This document shows positions 23,222-35,892 of a stretch of DNA of 64,000 nucleotides, piece by piece (positions within the stretch are counted from its first letter, which is position 1; each line of letters begins with the position of its first letter). The position numbers and the translations under genes are program-made. Location of the stretch: NCBI GenBank assembly GCA_029204225.1, contig CM055114.1:11157634-11221633 (forward strand), in the 5' to 3' direction. This DNA comes from Diphasiastrum complanatum (Eukaryota; Streptophyta; Lycopodiopsida; Lycopodiales; Lycopodiaceae). A model generated the notes under the pieces. It saw only the letters and a list, made by a program, of their open reading frames with translations. It was not told the origin of the DNA and made no database searches.

Positions 23222-23846
23222 TCAAGTTGTATTTGCCCCCTCTATCAGATTTAGCACTTTGATGCGTGCATCCAGTTGGTTCTCTACTAAAGTCTTAAAC
23301 TCCTTGAAACGAGCAAAAGCATCAGGTTTCTTCTTCAAGAAATAAATCCATGTCCTCCTTGAGTAATCATCTATGAAAGTCATAAAATAATATGCTTTCC
23401 CCAATGACATGGTCTTCATTGGGCCGCACAAGTGGCTGCGAATAAGTTCTAGCGGTAGGCTTAGCTCTTGTAGCTCTACCTTTCTTTAATGTCTCCCTGT
23501 GATACTTTCCCATGACACATCCTTCACATATGGCGTGATGATCATCTTGTAATGCTGGTGATCCTATTACCATCTTCAGCTTCGCCATCAATCTTAAGCT
23601 CCCATAGTTCAAGTGACCAAGTCTTCTGTGCCACAACTCAGATTGAGATGCTGTTGAGATAGCCAAACCATATTCTCTTGGTTCTGCAGCATCCAATTTA
23701 TAAAGGCCACAATTACTATCTCTATAACCTTTCGCCACCACCTTATGGTTGTGGTTCATATCCTTCATAAGGCATCCATCCTTGATAGATTCAATCTTAA
23801 GATGTTGATTTACCATTACTCCAATAGAAAGCAAACTCTTTTGAGC
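23222..23846 (-). pseudogene. Inverted Copia pol segment next to its own element
   Basis: The minus strand encodes the end of the protease region (KSLLSIGVMVNQHLK), the GAG-pre-integrase motif (ELWHRRLGHLNYGSLRLMAK) and the start of integrase (YYFMTFIDDYSRRTWIYFLK). The same region occurs in the plus-strand element at about 25,060-25,690. The junction is abrupt: the inverted segment ends at 23,846 and the plus-strand leader (gcggcgggtggcctgg) starts at 23,847, with no LTR between. The two arms are similar but not identical (roughly 85% at protein level by eye). Confidence 0.85.
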
Positions 23847-26800
23847 GGCGGGTGGCCTGGTAAGCCAAAAATTGCAGGTCATTATTTTTTATTTCTAACA
23901 TCACAGTTGGCTTATGCACTTTATAGCCTACAGGTGGAGTTTCAAGCAGTTTGGAGATGGCAAACATCAATGAGACAATTTTGGGCGATGCAAGCAAACT
24001 TGATGGGGCTTCTAATTACAACATCTGGAAATTCAAAATGAAGAGCATTTTGATGGAGAAAGAGTTATGGGAGATCATGGCAGGTATTGAAGTTCGGCCA
24101 AATACCACTCTAGGTGACATGAGGGCCTTTGATAAAAAGACGCAGAGAGCATTGTCCTTGATCAATCTTTCAGTGAAAGACCATGTGTTCACTCATATAA
24201 GTGATGCCACGACGGCTAGGGGAGCTTGGAAAGCTCTTAGAATGCAATTTCAAACTTGCAATCCAGCTCGGGCCATGTTCTTGAAGTCGAGATTGAACGC
24301 AGTAAGGATGGAAAAAAGTGAATCAGTGGGATCTTTCTTCACCAGGATAAAGGAGCTGAGAGATCAACTTGTGGCAATTGGAAAATCAATTAGGGACGTT
24401 GAATTGGTACATACCACAATGAGCGGTGTCTCGGAAGGGCTTCAGATGTTTGTGAGCGGCATTGCTTCGAGGGAGAGGTTTCCTACTTTTGAAGACTTCC
24501 ACAGAATCATGTTGCAGAAAGAGCAGCGTCGCGAAGTGGTGAAGTCAAGGCAAACCCCACAGGAGGATCAAGCCTTGCTTGCTAAAGGCAAGCAGAAAGG
24601 ATGGAAAAGGATTTCTAAGAAATCCAAGGATGATGATGACAAGGGAGAGTCGTCATCAAAAGGGAAAAAGAAGAAGAAAAACAAATGTTACTATTGCCAC
24701 AAACCGGGTCATTGGGCACGCGAGTGTTACAAGAAGAAAGAGGACATAAAGGCGGGAAAAGTGACTCAACAAGGCAACATTGCCAAAGATGATGGAGAAG
24801 ATGACGAGACAAGTGTCTTTTCATCAGCATTGGCATCCCAAGTTGATGATGGTGCCAGATGGTTCATAGATTCAGGCGCCACAAGGCATATGACAAGGAA
24901 ACATGATTGGTTTGAGAAATTTCCACCAATCCATAATGGGGATAAGGTCACTCTAGCCAATGGGGAGGAATGCCAAATACAGGGTGTGGGCAATGTACCT
25001 GTGCAGTATCTTGATGGTAAAATCAAGAACATCCCTAATGTGCTTTATGTTCTTGGACTCAAAAAGAGTTTGCTTTCTGTTGGTGTAATGGCAAATCAAC
25101 ATCTTAAGGTTGAATTTGTCAAGGATGGATGCCTTATGAGGGATATGAACCACAACCATAAAGTGGTGGCGAAAGGTTATAGAGATAGTAACTGTGGCCT
25201 TTATAAATTGGATGCTGCAAAACCAGGAGAATATGGTTTGGCTATCTCAACAACATCTCAATCTGAGTTGTGGCACAGAAGACTTGGTTATTTGAACTAT
25301 GAGAGACTGAGGTTGATGGCAAAGCTGAAGATGGTAATAGGGTTACCGGCATTGCAGGATGATCATCATGCAATAGGTGAAGGATGAGTCATGAGAAAGC
25401 ATCAGAGGGAGACATTCAAGAAAAGTGGAGCTGCAAGAGCTAAGAGACCATTGGAACTCATTCACAGTGACTTGTGCGGCCCAATGAAGACCATGTCGTT
25501 GGAGAAAGCATATTATTTTATGACTTTCATAGATGATTACTCTAGGAGGACATGGATTTATTTCTTGAAGAAGAAATATGATGTTTTTGCTCACTTCAAG
25601 TAGTTCAAGACTTTGGTAGAGAACCAACTGGATGCACGCATCAAAGTGCCTGATAGAGGGGGCGAGTACAAATTTGATGATTTTAAGGACTTTTGAAAAG
25701 AACACGGCATCAAAAGACAATTCATACAGTCACGCACGTCGCATAGTAATGGTGTAGCTGAAAGGAAAAACGGGACTATTATGGAGAGTGCATGCTCCAT
25801 GATGAAGCAAATGGGCTTGACCGATTCACTTTGGTCAAAAGCGTGCAGTGTGGCAACTTCTTACAAAATAGGAGCCCTACAGTTGCGGTTCCAAATGTGA
25901 CTCCTGAAGAATCATTTACAGGAATAAAGCCAAAAATTGACAAGTTTCGTGTCATTGGATGTAAGGCCTATGTACATGTGCCAAAGGAGGAGCGAAAGAA
26001 ACTTGATGCCAAAGCAATCAAGTGTATCTTTGTCGGTTATGACGAGAGGACGAAGACATACAAGTGTTTTCATCCTATAATGAACAAGATTCACATTAGC
26101 AAGGATGTAATCTTTGATGAGATGCGTAGGTATGAAGATGAAGACCATGCAAGTGGTGAAAGCATCAAAAGACTTTTCACAATTTTGGAGGAAGAAGATG
26201 AAGAAGATGCTCCACAAGATGATGCACATGAAGACAAGAGTCGAGAGGGCGAGTATGAAAGGACACCACCTATTCAAGAGCCTAGGGGTAGGTACTTGCC
26301 AATAGGAGCAATAAAGGAGAAACCGGTTGGAATTAAGAAACATTACTTAGACACTCCTTGGGATACATACTCTCCACGTAGGTATCACCTAAATCTAAGA
26401 TACCAAAATGGTATGAAAAGATCACAAAGGACGCAAAGCTAAATCAACCAGGATCTAGCACACAAGGAGAAGTGAGAAGATCAACACGGGAAAGGAAGTC
26501 TCCCGATCGTTATCATGTGAACTATGCCCTAATGAGTGACATTTTGAAGTGTTGAGAGCCATCAACCTTTGATGAGGCAAAAGATCACAAAGAGTGGCAA
26601 AGGGCAATGGAATAGGAGATAGAATTCATCCACAGGCATGATACATGGGAGTTGGTTGATCTACCACTTGGAAAGAAACCCATTGACAACAAATGGGTGT
26701 TTAGAACAAAGTTTCATGCGGATGGCACGATAGCAAAGCATAAGGCACGCCTAGTAGTGAAGGGTTATGAGCAAAGCAAAGGAATTGACAATTACTTTCT

Positions 26801-27833
26801 TTCTCATGGATTTGTAAGAACAAATTCAGATCCAAACCTTTATGTTCTTATAAATGATGATAGCATTGCCTTGATTGTACTTTAAGTTGATGATATCCTT
26901 ATCACGGGCAATGATGAGAATCTCACTCGTTCTATCAAAGCCAACTTATGCAAGCAGTTTGAGATGACAGATTTAGATCTTATGCACTATTGCTTGGGTG
27001 TCGAAGTATGGCAAACTGGCAGTAATATCAAGTTATGTCAAAACAAGTATGTGGGCGAGATATTAGAGAGATTTCACATGATAGAGTGCAAACCTTCCAT
27101 CACCCCTTGCGAAGCTGGTAAAAAATTATCTCGTATTGATGATAGTACACATGTTGACTCTACTCTTTTTTGTCAGCTAGTTGGGAGTTTGATATATCTT
27201 ACGACTACACATCCTGATATCTACTATGTTGTAAGTTTGATTAGCCAATTCATGTCATCACCCACTATGGACCATTGGAAATCTGCAAAAAGGATTTTGA
27301 AGTATGTGAAAGGTACACCTAACCTTGGCCTAATCTACAAAAGACAAAGTGTTTTACCTCAGTTGCAGGGTTATGTTGACGCTGATTGGGCAGGAAGTAT
27401 AGATGATAGAAAGTCAACAACAAGTTATGCCTTCAATTTTGGTAGCGGTTGCTTTTCATGGTCTAGCAAGAAGCAAGATACTATTTCTCTTTCTTCTATA
27501 GAAGCCGAATATAAAGTGTTGAGTTCTGCTACCCAGGAAGCTGTTTGGCTATGTAAGTTGTTATGTGAGATTGGCATGAAGCAGATAAATCCTACTGTTA
27601 TTTTCTGTGACAGTCAAAGTGGAATAAAATTGGCTAAGAATCTTGTCTTTCACGCAAGGACAAAACATATTGAGGTAAAATATCACTTTGTGCATGAGAA
27701 GCTACAATCTGAAGATATAAGTATTGTACATTGTTCTACGTTATTACAAGTTGCTGATATATTTACGAAAGCTTTAAGTAAAGAAAAGTTTGAGACTTTT
27801 AGAGCCAAACTTGGCTTAGATCTGGTTATGTAA
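23847..27833 (+). pseudogene. Copia gag-pol (decayed), family of the 34.3 kb element
   Basis: The leader is followed by an ATG at 23,957. Domains in order: gag (LDGASNYNIWKFKMKSILMEK), CCHC knuckle (CYYCHKPGHWAREC, 24,686-24,728), protease (WFIDSGATRHMT, about 24,860), GAG-pre-integrase (ELWHRRLGYLNY), integrase, RT and RNase H (DADWAGSIDDRKSTTSY to THEL-like HARTKHIEVKYHFV and ADIFTKAL). Lesions include TGA at 25,385, further stops in integrase (for example the TAG after HFK at about 25,601), an in-frame loss of about 85 RT codons near 26,790, and the YVDD motif mutated to stop-VDD (26,883-26,885). The 5' LTR is missing and replaced by an inverted pol segment. Confidence 0.92.
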
Positions 27834-27926
27834 AAAGCCTTTACTTGTAATACTATCATGGAGGTATGTTCCATGAATAGAGTAAACTCTAAAATAAAGA
27901 GAGACGTTGATCATTGAGGGAGAGAG

Positions 27927-28180
27927 TTAAAATAGCAATGATCGACTTATACAGTGCTTTCCTATTTCAACGGCACCATGTGTGCTTAGTTCTAGAATTA
28001 TCGGGTCGTCTTTCTTTTACGAGCCCTTTGAGTGGTTTTAAGCAACTTATCTTTGTACTTACTTATTAGTTGAATATACAGTTTGTGGAGAGCAATTCTG
28101 TTGTCTTGTCTTGTTGCACTTGACGTTGTGCTGTGGTGATTGATCCAGTTGGGTGTTTAAACTATGTTTCTTAACTGAAA
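27927..28180 (+). mobile_element. Probable 3' LTR of the 23.8-27.8 kb Copia
   Basis: A polypurine tract (gagggagagag, 27,916-27,926) ends at a TTAAAATAGC start that resembles the GTTAGAATT start of the related LTR at 39,935. The right end is not visible; the end given is inferred from the 273-bp length of that relative. Confidence 0.45.
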
Positions 28181-29152
28181 CCCCTAAAGTGAACATCATA
28201 AACTATTTTTGACTTTTTCTACATGTGGGAACATGCTCCACACATGTGATCTTTTTCTCACAAACTAAAAGACACAAAACAACCAAGATAGATTTTGACA
28301 ATTTCCACATGTAAGCCTCAACTTGTCAAATGTGCTTAGCCTTGATATTGTCCAAAGTGTGCAACTATAAACTCGCTGCTAAAGTTGTCTTGAAACTCAT
28401 TGGTTATCTAATTGTCTGTGTAATTGAATAATCGATTGTTTGGAACTTAATCGTGATGACAACATTCGAAATCATTGTTTCATTTTACTAACATATATAT
28501 ATTCTTACACATCCTAGAGCATTCTCTGTGTTTTTGTGAATCAATATTTTAAATCTTGCATGTGGATACTCGTGCAGTCTAAAACTGTGGTCGATCGTTC
28601 TTTTGAATGAGCGACAATCCATTGTTGAGGACAAACTGTCGGACTACATTTAGATTGTGTTGAGACTTTGGTTTTACTGATGCAATAGAACTATGCTTGT
28701 CTGGCAAACTTAATTAGGTGCACAGATCAATAGATGGGTCTGGCCGATAAGTCGGATACAACATTGTCTCAATTAATTTTGGACTTTGTCAAAATCCATT
28801 TTCAAAATTGGACAAGAGAATTTTAAGATAGAATTTAATCACAAAATAATTAAAACTTTGACAATATTTGATACTTATTTTACAAAAGTTCAAAAAGGAA
28901 ATCACACCCACTCTACACAGATGAAAGATTCACAAAATGCCATCAAACATCACATATACATATCATGTCTTTGAATCAATGTTGCTTAGTCAAATAAGAA
29001 ATGTGCAAAGATAGTTTTCAATATATATGTATTTGTTATTTATCAAAAAAGAACGATAACAACCCCTACTGCCTGAGGTGGTAACTGTATATTTGTCTTT
29101 TTAAATATAGTCATAACCATCATTACAAACTTAACTATGTATGTAAATCTAA
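28181..29152. other. No gene seen
   Basis: AT-rich intergenic sequence with no motif or repeat that I recognise. Confidence 0.5.
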
Positions 29153-32005
29153 TTAGATATCTAACTCTACACATTTGTCACCCCCCTCAAATTTATCTAG
29201 ATCAAGATCTTTTTCTTTTGAAGAATCTGAAGAATCTATGTTTGGGGATGATTCTAAGGTGTTACGGACCTCCAAGTATGCTTTCGTGTGTTTTATATTT
29301 TCTGCATTGTCGATAACAATTAAATTTCTCCCAATGTTGTTCAGAAGTGGCAATACACAGTAAGACACCCTATATAGACACACGGACCAGCTTGGAGCAG
29401 AGAATGATTCGATGATATTGTTGACACCTTGCCAATGCTTTGCTCTTTTTTTGTGAATTGGTTTACTAGTCACAAAACTTTTAGAAGATTTTCCACTATC
29501 ATCGAAGCATAGGGTTAACAATTTAAGTTTGTTATGCACACATCCAGCAACATCATCCGGAGAATCTGAGTTATATAAGACAAACAACACTAGCTGCAGG
29601 TTTTAAACAGACAAATTGCCATGTTTCAATGGATCTGCAAGATCGTGGTAACCTTCAAAAACTTTGTATTTCAAATCTTTCATTTTGTGAAGGCGGGCCT
29701 TTATTCTCTCTTTCATACCTTGCTCCAAAAACAAGAGGACAACATAAAATTTATGTTGTGTCATGAGAGTCGCCATGCAATGTCGCACCATTGACACGAT
29801 ATAGGAAGAATTCAAAGAATCTATATCATCAAATATATACAAGGTTGGTCGTTCCCACAAGGAAGATGGAACAGTCATAAAACTAGATTCTTCAACACCG
29901 CAGCAAATGGCTTCTTCGCCTTTAGAATTCCTAACTTTACAAAAGAAACTTGCATCTTGTACTGGAGGTGCTAGCACCTGTTTCAAAAATATTTGCGACT
30001 AAATATTTGTCTTTCAATTTATTTACAATTAATCTTAAGAATGAAGGAATATCACCAACCAAGGTGGATAAGGTTCTATTGCTCGCACCAATCGTTGCCC
30101 GCATCCAATCATTGGCAAACCTTTTATTGATAGATTTAGAAAGCAATTCAATGTGTTCTTTATCATACTCCACATTTGGTGGCAGGTCCTTCACCAGAGA
30201 AATTATATTTTACAATATTGAGAGCGCAACTTTCACGTACAAGAGAAGTCATGCCCTCTTCAATGTACTTATCTTTATTTTTTTTCGAAATATAGCTCCC
30301 CATTTATTAACTTTTTACATATGCGATCACAAGGATGGTCTGGCACATATTTCAAGCTTCTGAAGAATTGAATTGTCATTGAAATTGTTTTCACTCTTCT
30401 ATCTGATATGACTGTCGGTTCCTCATAAGAAATTTGGTTTGCACAGTGAAATTTCATAACATCCAAAAAAAAACTGAATGTCTCATCAGATTGTAAGAGG
30501 ATTCGTATGTATTTCTCAAACTTGTCATACAAGCTTTTGAGTGCCACCTTTTCTGATAGTGTCCCAGTTATCTCACTACCAATTACCTATCTCTCTCAAT
30601 CCAAGATAGAATCTGCACATTCTCTTTCTTTGTTCAGGAGATAGTTTGAGACCCTTGATATATCTTGGTAATTCTCATTCGACCCAAAGAGCGCGTCCAC
30701 GTTCCATGATCTTTGCCAAGGTGCTCTTATTTCTTTTATTTTCTGGTTCAAAATTCAATCTGTCAGATTCCAAAATGTAGCGACTGTGATTTCAAAAAAT
30801 GCAGATTCTTGCATGGATAAATCTAAACCGTGACTCAAAAGTAGCAGGTAATAATCTTCGTGTTTGTAACGCTTCACTACCTCATTGCAAGCACAACAAA
30901 AGTGTTGTCTGTCAATTGGTTCAAATCGGCAATTTGCTCTAAACTGAGTTTTACATAGACCATTCAACTTCGAGCCTGGTGCTAAATAATCTTCCCTTGG
31001 ATATATATTGGTATGCACCTCTTTATTATTCTCCATATCCCATATTTGAAAAGTTTTATAGGCCTTTTCAAAGTCTTCAGGATTGTCAAATTGAATGATT
31101 GTACCGCCATTTTCTTAGTAATATATGGGCCTCAAAGTAATGTTGGTGGAGGTTGGTGGTGGACCTTGAGGTATACTCATAGATTGGAAAATCTATTCAG
31201 CAAAATTATAATCCAACGCAAGTTGGTTTGTAAAGAGCGAGAGGCTCGATGAATATGTTTTGTCTCCACATACAACTAATGTCTACCCCAAACATATCCA
31301 ACATCATCAGAAGAGAGGCAGTCTCAGTTGACATTTGTGTCACCTTCAAATTCATCTGCGTCGACGTGTTCTAGATCAAATTCCAAACTTGCATCACCCA
31401 TTCTTGAAAACACTGTAACATGGGACTTCAATGGTTGCTTCCCTACCCTTCCAATAGACCTTAATGCTTTCTATCCAAGTTCAATATCCGGACTTTCAGT
31501 ATGTACATATGGTTTTTTTTTGTACCCTTTATATTCTGACCCAACAAAAACAACTTCGAGGCCACCGAGTTCTTCGACTCTCATGTCTTTTTCCAATGAA
31601 GGATCTTCCAAGCTGTCATGTGATTCAGACGTCGTACCCAAAGTTGTGAGAATTGAAGAGACCATTGTGCTAGCTTCCTTAAATATTTTTTCATTTGTAT
31701 TTTTAAGCTCTCATATTTGTTAGCTAAAACAAACATGTCATTTGTCAACTGGCCTTTAAACATCAAACAAACTCTATTTTCACCTTCAGTTGTAGGCGGG
31801 ACAGTGAAGTACATGGTGTCTTCACATGAAAGAACAACATGATGTTCAGTCTCATCTCGAGTTCATGTCATAAACTCTATGCGATCGAAAGCGATCTCAT
31901 CGTGAACATAGATCTCTCGAATTAAACCAAAGGACTGAACATCATCCTCCATACTGAACATGAGATCATCTACATATGTTTTTGAAATCACCATAGTCCT
32001 CATAA
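29153..32005 (-). pseudogene. Unrecognised decayed coding region, about 2.9 kb
   Basis: I do not recognise this gene. On the minus strand, from an ATG near 32,005 (MRTMVISKTYVDDLMFSMED), coherent protein-like reading continues to 29,153 with about ten stops or frame changes and no plausible introns. Blocks include TMYFTVPPTTEGENRVCLMF (31,800), FDNPEDFEKAYKTFQIWD (31,070), a C-x2-C segment FCCACNEVVKRYKHEDYY (30,900), LPRYIKGLKLSPEQRKRMC (30,660), LYIFDDIDSLNSSYIVSMV (29,850) and an acidic tail EKDLDLDKFEGGDKC (29,190). A similar acidic tail, LEFDLEHVDADEFEGD, occurs at about 31,360, hinting at internal duplication or two fused units. Frame 1 carries four of the longest segments. It shows no RT, integrase, RNase H or transposase motif. 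It could be a host gene retrocopy or the protein of an undescribed mobile element. Confidence 0.5.
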
Positions 32006-32089
32006 AAAATAAGAGACTTGGTCATAGGAGAAGCCAAACAAAAAAAAAATTTGAGTCTATCCGCGGATGTTTTTTTTTTCTAATTTGTT

Positions 32090-32275
32090 TTGAACTCATA
32101 CGCCATGACCAATGGCTTTTTTTTTTTTCTCCTTTTTTTGAAAAAAAAGTGTTTTGAATCCATTCGCCACGGCGAATGGCTTTTTTTTTTTTTAAGAAAT
32201 AAAAATGTATTAAGAGGCATCTGCTACGGCGATGGCTTTATTTTTTTTAATTTTTTTGAAAAAAAGAAAAAGGTT
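32090..32275. repeat. T-tract repeat with cgccacggcgaatggc cores
   Basis: Three units of 60-70 bp each combine a version of attcgccacggcgaatggc with a run of 8-14 T. Cores lie near 32,098, 32,160 and 32,218. The middle core is a near palindrome (attcgccacggcgaat). No coding value. Confidence 0.7.
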
Positions 32276-34293
32276 CTTACCATTTTTAAAAGGTGAAAAT
32301 TCTTGAAAGTCGAAAAATCAAAAATTCTCTTGATAGCAAAAAAACCTTGGCAATTTTGAAAATAGATAATTTTAGCTTTGGGACTCCTTATATTTATGTT
32401 TTTCTCATTTTGTCATTTTTTAGAATAATTTATAAGATCAACAATACGATATGTGTTAGATTAACTTATGAGATTCACCCTATGACCACCACCATTACAT
32501 TGCCACCATTAAGGTAGCATAAACGTCTCCTCAACCGAGACATTTCTCTCTTGAAAAAGCATGTGAAGCAATCTTAAACCACCGAATCTGACAATGCCCT
32601 TGTCGATTTTCACCTTGAGAGGCCCCCTCCAAGCGTCCCTTGAGCTTGGTTAGTTCGAACTTCCAAAAAGTTGAACCAGTAGACATGAACTATTTCACCG
32701 CGTCCATTGACATAATGCGGCATCATGCCTAACTCTCTCCTGTTGTTGGTTTCCCTCTCTCAATAACTGCCAATTAAGAGTTTCACGACGCCTCATTGCA
32801 AGTTTTCCGCATCTCCTAGCTTTCTCCAATGCAATTCCGTCCTTTCTGCTCTCCCTCACAATGTATTGTGCTTAGGTTCTTCAAAACCACTTGAGAACCA
32901 CTTTAGAGCTCCTTGGATATAGGCACACGCCTTTTTACTAGCCTGCCTCGCAGACTTTCAGCCAAAAAATGGGCTTAATTTGGCACACGGGTCACCAAAT
33001 AGCAAAAATCATACTTCATTGGGTCACTCATCTCCCGCTCCATAGAATGGTGTCAAGAACGCATCAAAATGAGTTTTTCCCTTGACGATGTTGTCGCTCT
33101 GTCTGTCAACTCTTTGTAGGCTTTTACAGGCTCCAGTTTGGCCCTTATTTGGCCCCAACCCTCCTTTAGCCAAAGTTAGGCCCTTCTAAAAGGCCTTAGA
33201 AAATGCGTTCAAAAAATGAACTATTTCTTCTTGAAATACTACCTTTCAAATCCAAATTCACTAGTCGGACCCCTTCTTACATTTCATTTTGAAATTTTTT
33301 AATGACATGGATGGCCGTTTTGCCTTTCAGATTTTCAGGGTCCATTTCAAAAACTCTTTTGAAACCCATCCCACGATGGTTTTCCATCATCGGATCGAAT
33401 CAATATAGATCTAATGATCTATGGCCTTTCCGCATGCTGACCCTTTCTCTTGGGTCCGCTAAGTCCCTCCAGTAGCTAATCAACTATCCTCGCTGGGCGC
33501 GCGCATTGTCGTGGCCTCCCATTCCTTGCTTTCTCTCTCACATATTTCGATGTCAGGGTTTCTAACCAAAATTGTGGCTGCCAGCTTGATTGATCCAGCA
33601 CCATGTGTCCTTCACGACCATTCATGGCCAGACTCTCATGGCTAGGGCGCCTCCTTACATCTCTTTACAAATCAGAAAAAGCTTATGTGTGAAGATATAT
33701 TCAAGGTTTTCTCCCCTGAAACCCTGGCTCATAGAAACCTTCATAGCAAGAGAAGTAAATTGCTCTCTGATGATAGCATGGCTGTTAGTGTAACTGAACT
33801 CTTGATTAGAAAGTAATTCTAACTAGAACTCTTGATTAGAAAGTAATTCTGGAATGGTTTACCTCCGTTTTAAGTTACTCCAGTGCTTCCAAACGCTACC
33901 CGGTTTCACGTCTGCCTACTGAAAACAGATTCGCATCGACAGCTATGGTACCGTCGAATTAACCCTAGTACTCATGAACCATTAAAATGTTACCTTTAAT
34001 GTCATTAATCACCACCGAAATCTAGGCCATCGTACCCATCCTGGTTACAACCCATTGGCTCACTTAAATGCAATGTCATGTCCCGTACCTGCAACATGGA
34101 ATTGTAACAATCAAATCATAAAAACCGAAACATTTAAATGTAACAATCAAATTGTAAAAATCGTAACATGGAACCGTAACATGTCTACCCTAATGGAACC
34201 GCAACAACCTAAAACCGCAATGCTCCCACTAGGTTGTAGAAGCAGTCGAATTGTTTATAACCATTCTTGTTGTGAATCGCAAAAAACCGCAAT
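32276..34293. other. No gene seen
   Basis: Mixed sequence with short open frames and no recognisable domain. The last 250 bases contain loosely repeated acatggaaccgtaaca-like words; a related stretch lies beyond the nested Copia pair at 46,217-46,330. Confidence 0.45.
33796..33850. repeat. 30-bp tandem duplication
   Basis: gaactcttgattagaaagta followed by attct occurs twice, starting at 33,796 and 33,826, identical over 25 bases. Confidence 0.85.
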
Positions 34294-34299
34294 AACGGA

Positions 34300-34572
34300 G
34301 TTAGAATTAAAGTAGACTCACTGTGTTACTGTACTGTGGGTCCTATCAGTGGATAAGGATCAGTTGGCCTCGCCATGAGGCAAGTCGACGGGACATGCGT
34401 CCCGCCAACGACAACCTGGGTCATGCATGGGTTGCCTGAGTGAACAACTATATGTATAGTGTAATTTCATTTTGAGAAATACAGTTGCTATGTGAGCTTG
34501 CTATGGAGAATGTTTTCTGTCTGTGTTACTGTGTAGCATGATATGTGTTCCTGTGCAAAGCAAATTCTAAGT
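34300..34572 (+). mobile_element. 5' LTR of the outer Copia
   Basis: The 273-bp LTR begins GTTAGAATTAAAG and ends AATTCTAAGT, next to the primer site. It is complete and serves as the reference for the interrupted right LTR. Confidence 0.92.
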
Positions 34573-34587
34573 TGGTATCAGAGCCGT
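34573..34587 (+). other. Primer binding site of the outer Copia
   Basis: tggtatcagagccgt follows the LTR directly and matches the initiator-Met tRNA type primer site of plant Copia elements. Confidence 0.88.
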
Positions 34588-35892
34588 ACAGGGAGTGTAC
34601 ACAATACAACATCGTCGTTGAAGAGAGCTTTGGGAGAACTGTCTTCTGAGAGTTCGGGGTTTACGGCGGGTTGAAGACAGAAAGAGAAGCACTGGTGCAC
34701 GGTTTCTAGTTTATAGAAGCTTGCTAAGCTCGGCAGAGGGATTATTAGCCTGTGCATAGCATCAGACAGGAAAAAATTTGGTGAAAAATTGACAATTTTG
34801 AAGCCAGCTGAAAATTGAAACCGGGTTTGGGGTTACGGTTTTTATACATAACTGGTAATTTCTTCGTTGTTTGTGCACCGTTTTGGATGTCGTAAGGACA
34901 GAAGGAAGCTAATCACATTGTCAACCAGCCATGGAGAGATTCTGAGGTTTATGTCAGAGATTTGTCTCCAAACAGTTAACCTAACAGATTTGCTGTAAAA
35001 GGTGAAAAAAGCCACTTTGTCAAGTTGAGCTAAAATCACCGTTTCTCCATGGAATTTCTTGAGTGAACACTCTGCAGACTTGAAATCAGTAGGGCGATCC
35101 TGCTGCAAGCCTCAGATCGTGCTCAAATCGATCCACAGACGAGTTAGATCAAACAAAAATGAGTGTGGGGAGGCGCGGCCGCAAACAGGGAGGTCGCGGA
35201 CTGTTCGCACGTGGAACCAAGGTGAGAGCGTAGCTTTTTGAAGTGGACAGTGTCTACAAGACTCTCCATTGTGCACAGAAGTGCTCAGATCCGTTGGATA
35301 GAGGAATTACAAGATCGACGGCTCGGATTGTGCTACCTAGAAGGGATATCCACAGTTGGATCAGATTCAACCATTGGATGGAGTTTGAAGGGTTGTTGAA
35401 GAGGGCCCCGAAGAAGTGAAGTGCATTTTAGCCTTCAACTTGATTAAAAATTTTCATACTGAAATTGGAGTTGGGTCCCTTCACAAGTGAAGAGTGAAGT
35501 TTCTTCAAGGTGAAGAAACAGTTCAAAAACTAGAAAAGTCCCTATTTTTGGGTCCTTTGCCCGTTTTGACCCAAACGAAAGGCTATAACCTCCAAACGAA
35601 GGGCACCCGGACTGTACTCGCAAGTACGGTACAGAAAAACAGAGTGATTGCAGTGGAAAAATTGTTCAGAGTACACCAAAAGTGACTTCACAATTCCACT
35701 GGGCACGTTGTTGGGAGTTGATGACTGAGTGCATTTCAGAAGGCGACGCCGATTTGGCTTTCAAATTGGTGGAAAAGCGGCGAGTGGCCTAGTAAGGGAA
35801 AAAGTGCAGGTCATTATTTTCAACTTTTGACATCACTGTTGGCCTCAGCATACTGTTTTTAGCCTACGACAGAAGTTTCAAGCAGTTTTGCG

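Noticed and set aside
29603-30194. Short introns in the unrecognised gene (for example a 49-bp gt...ag span near 30.0 kb)
   Set aside because: The candidate introns are far shorter than plant introns normally are and lack pyrimidine tracts; frameshifts in a decayed gene explain the breaks better.
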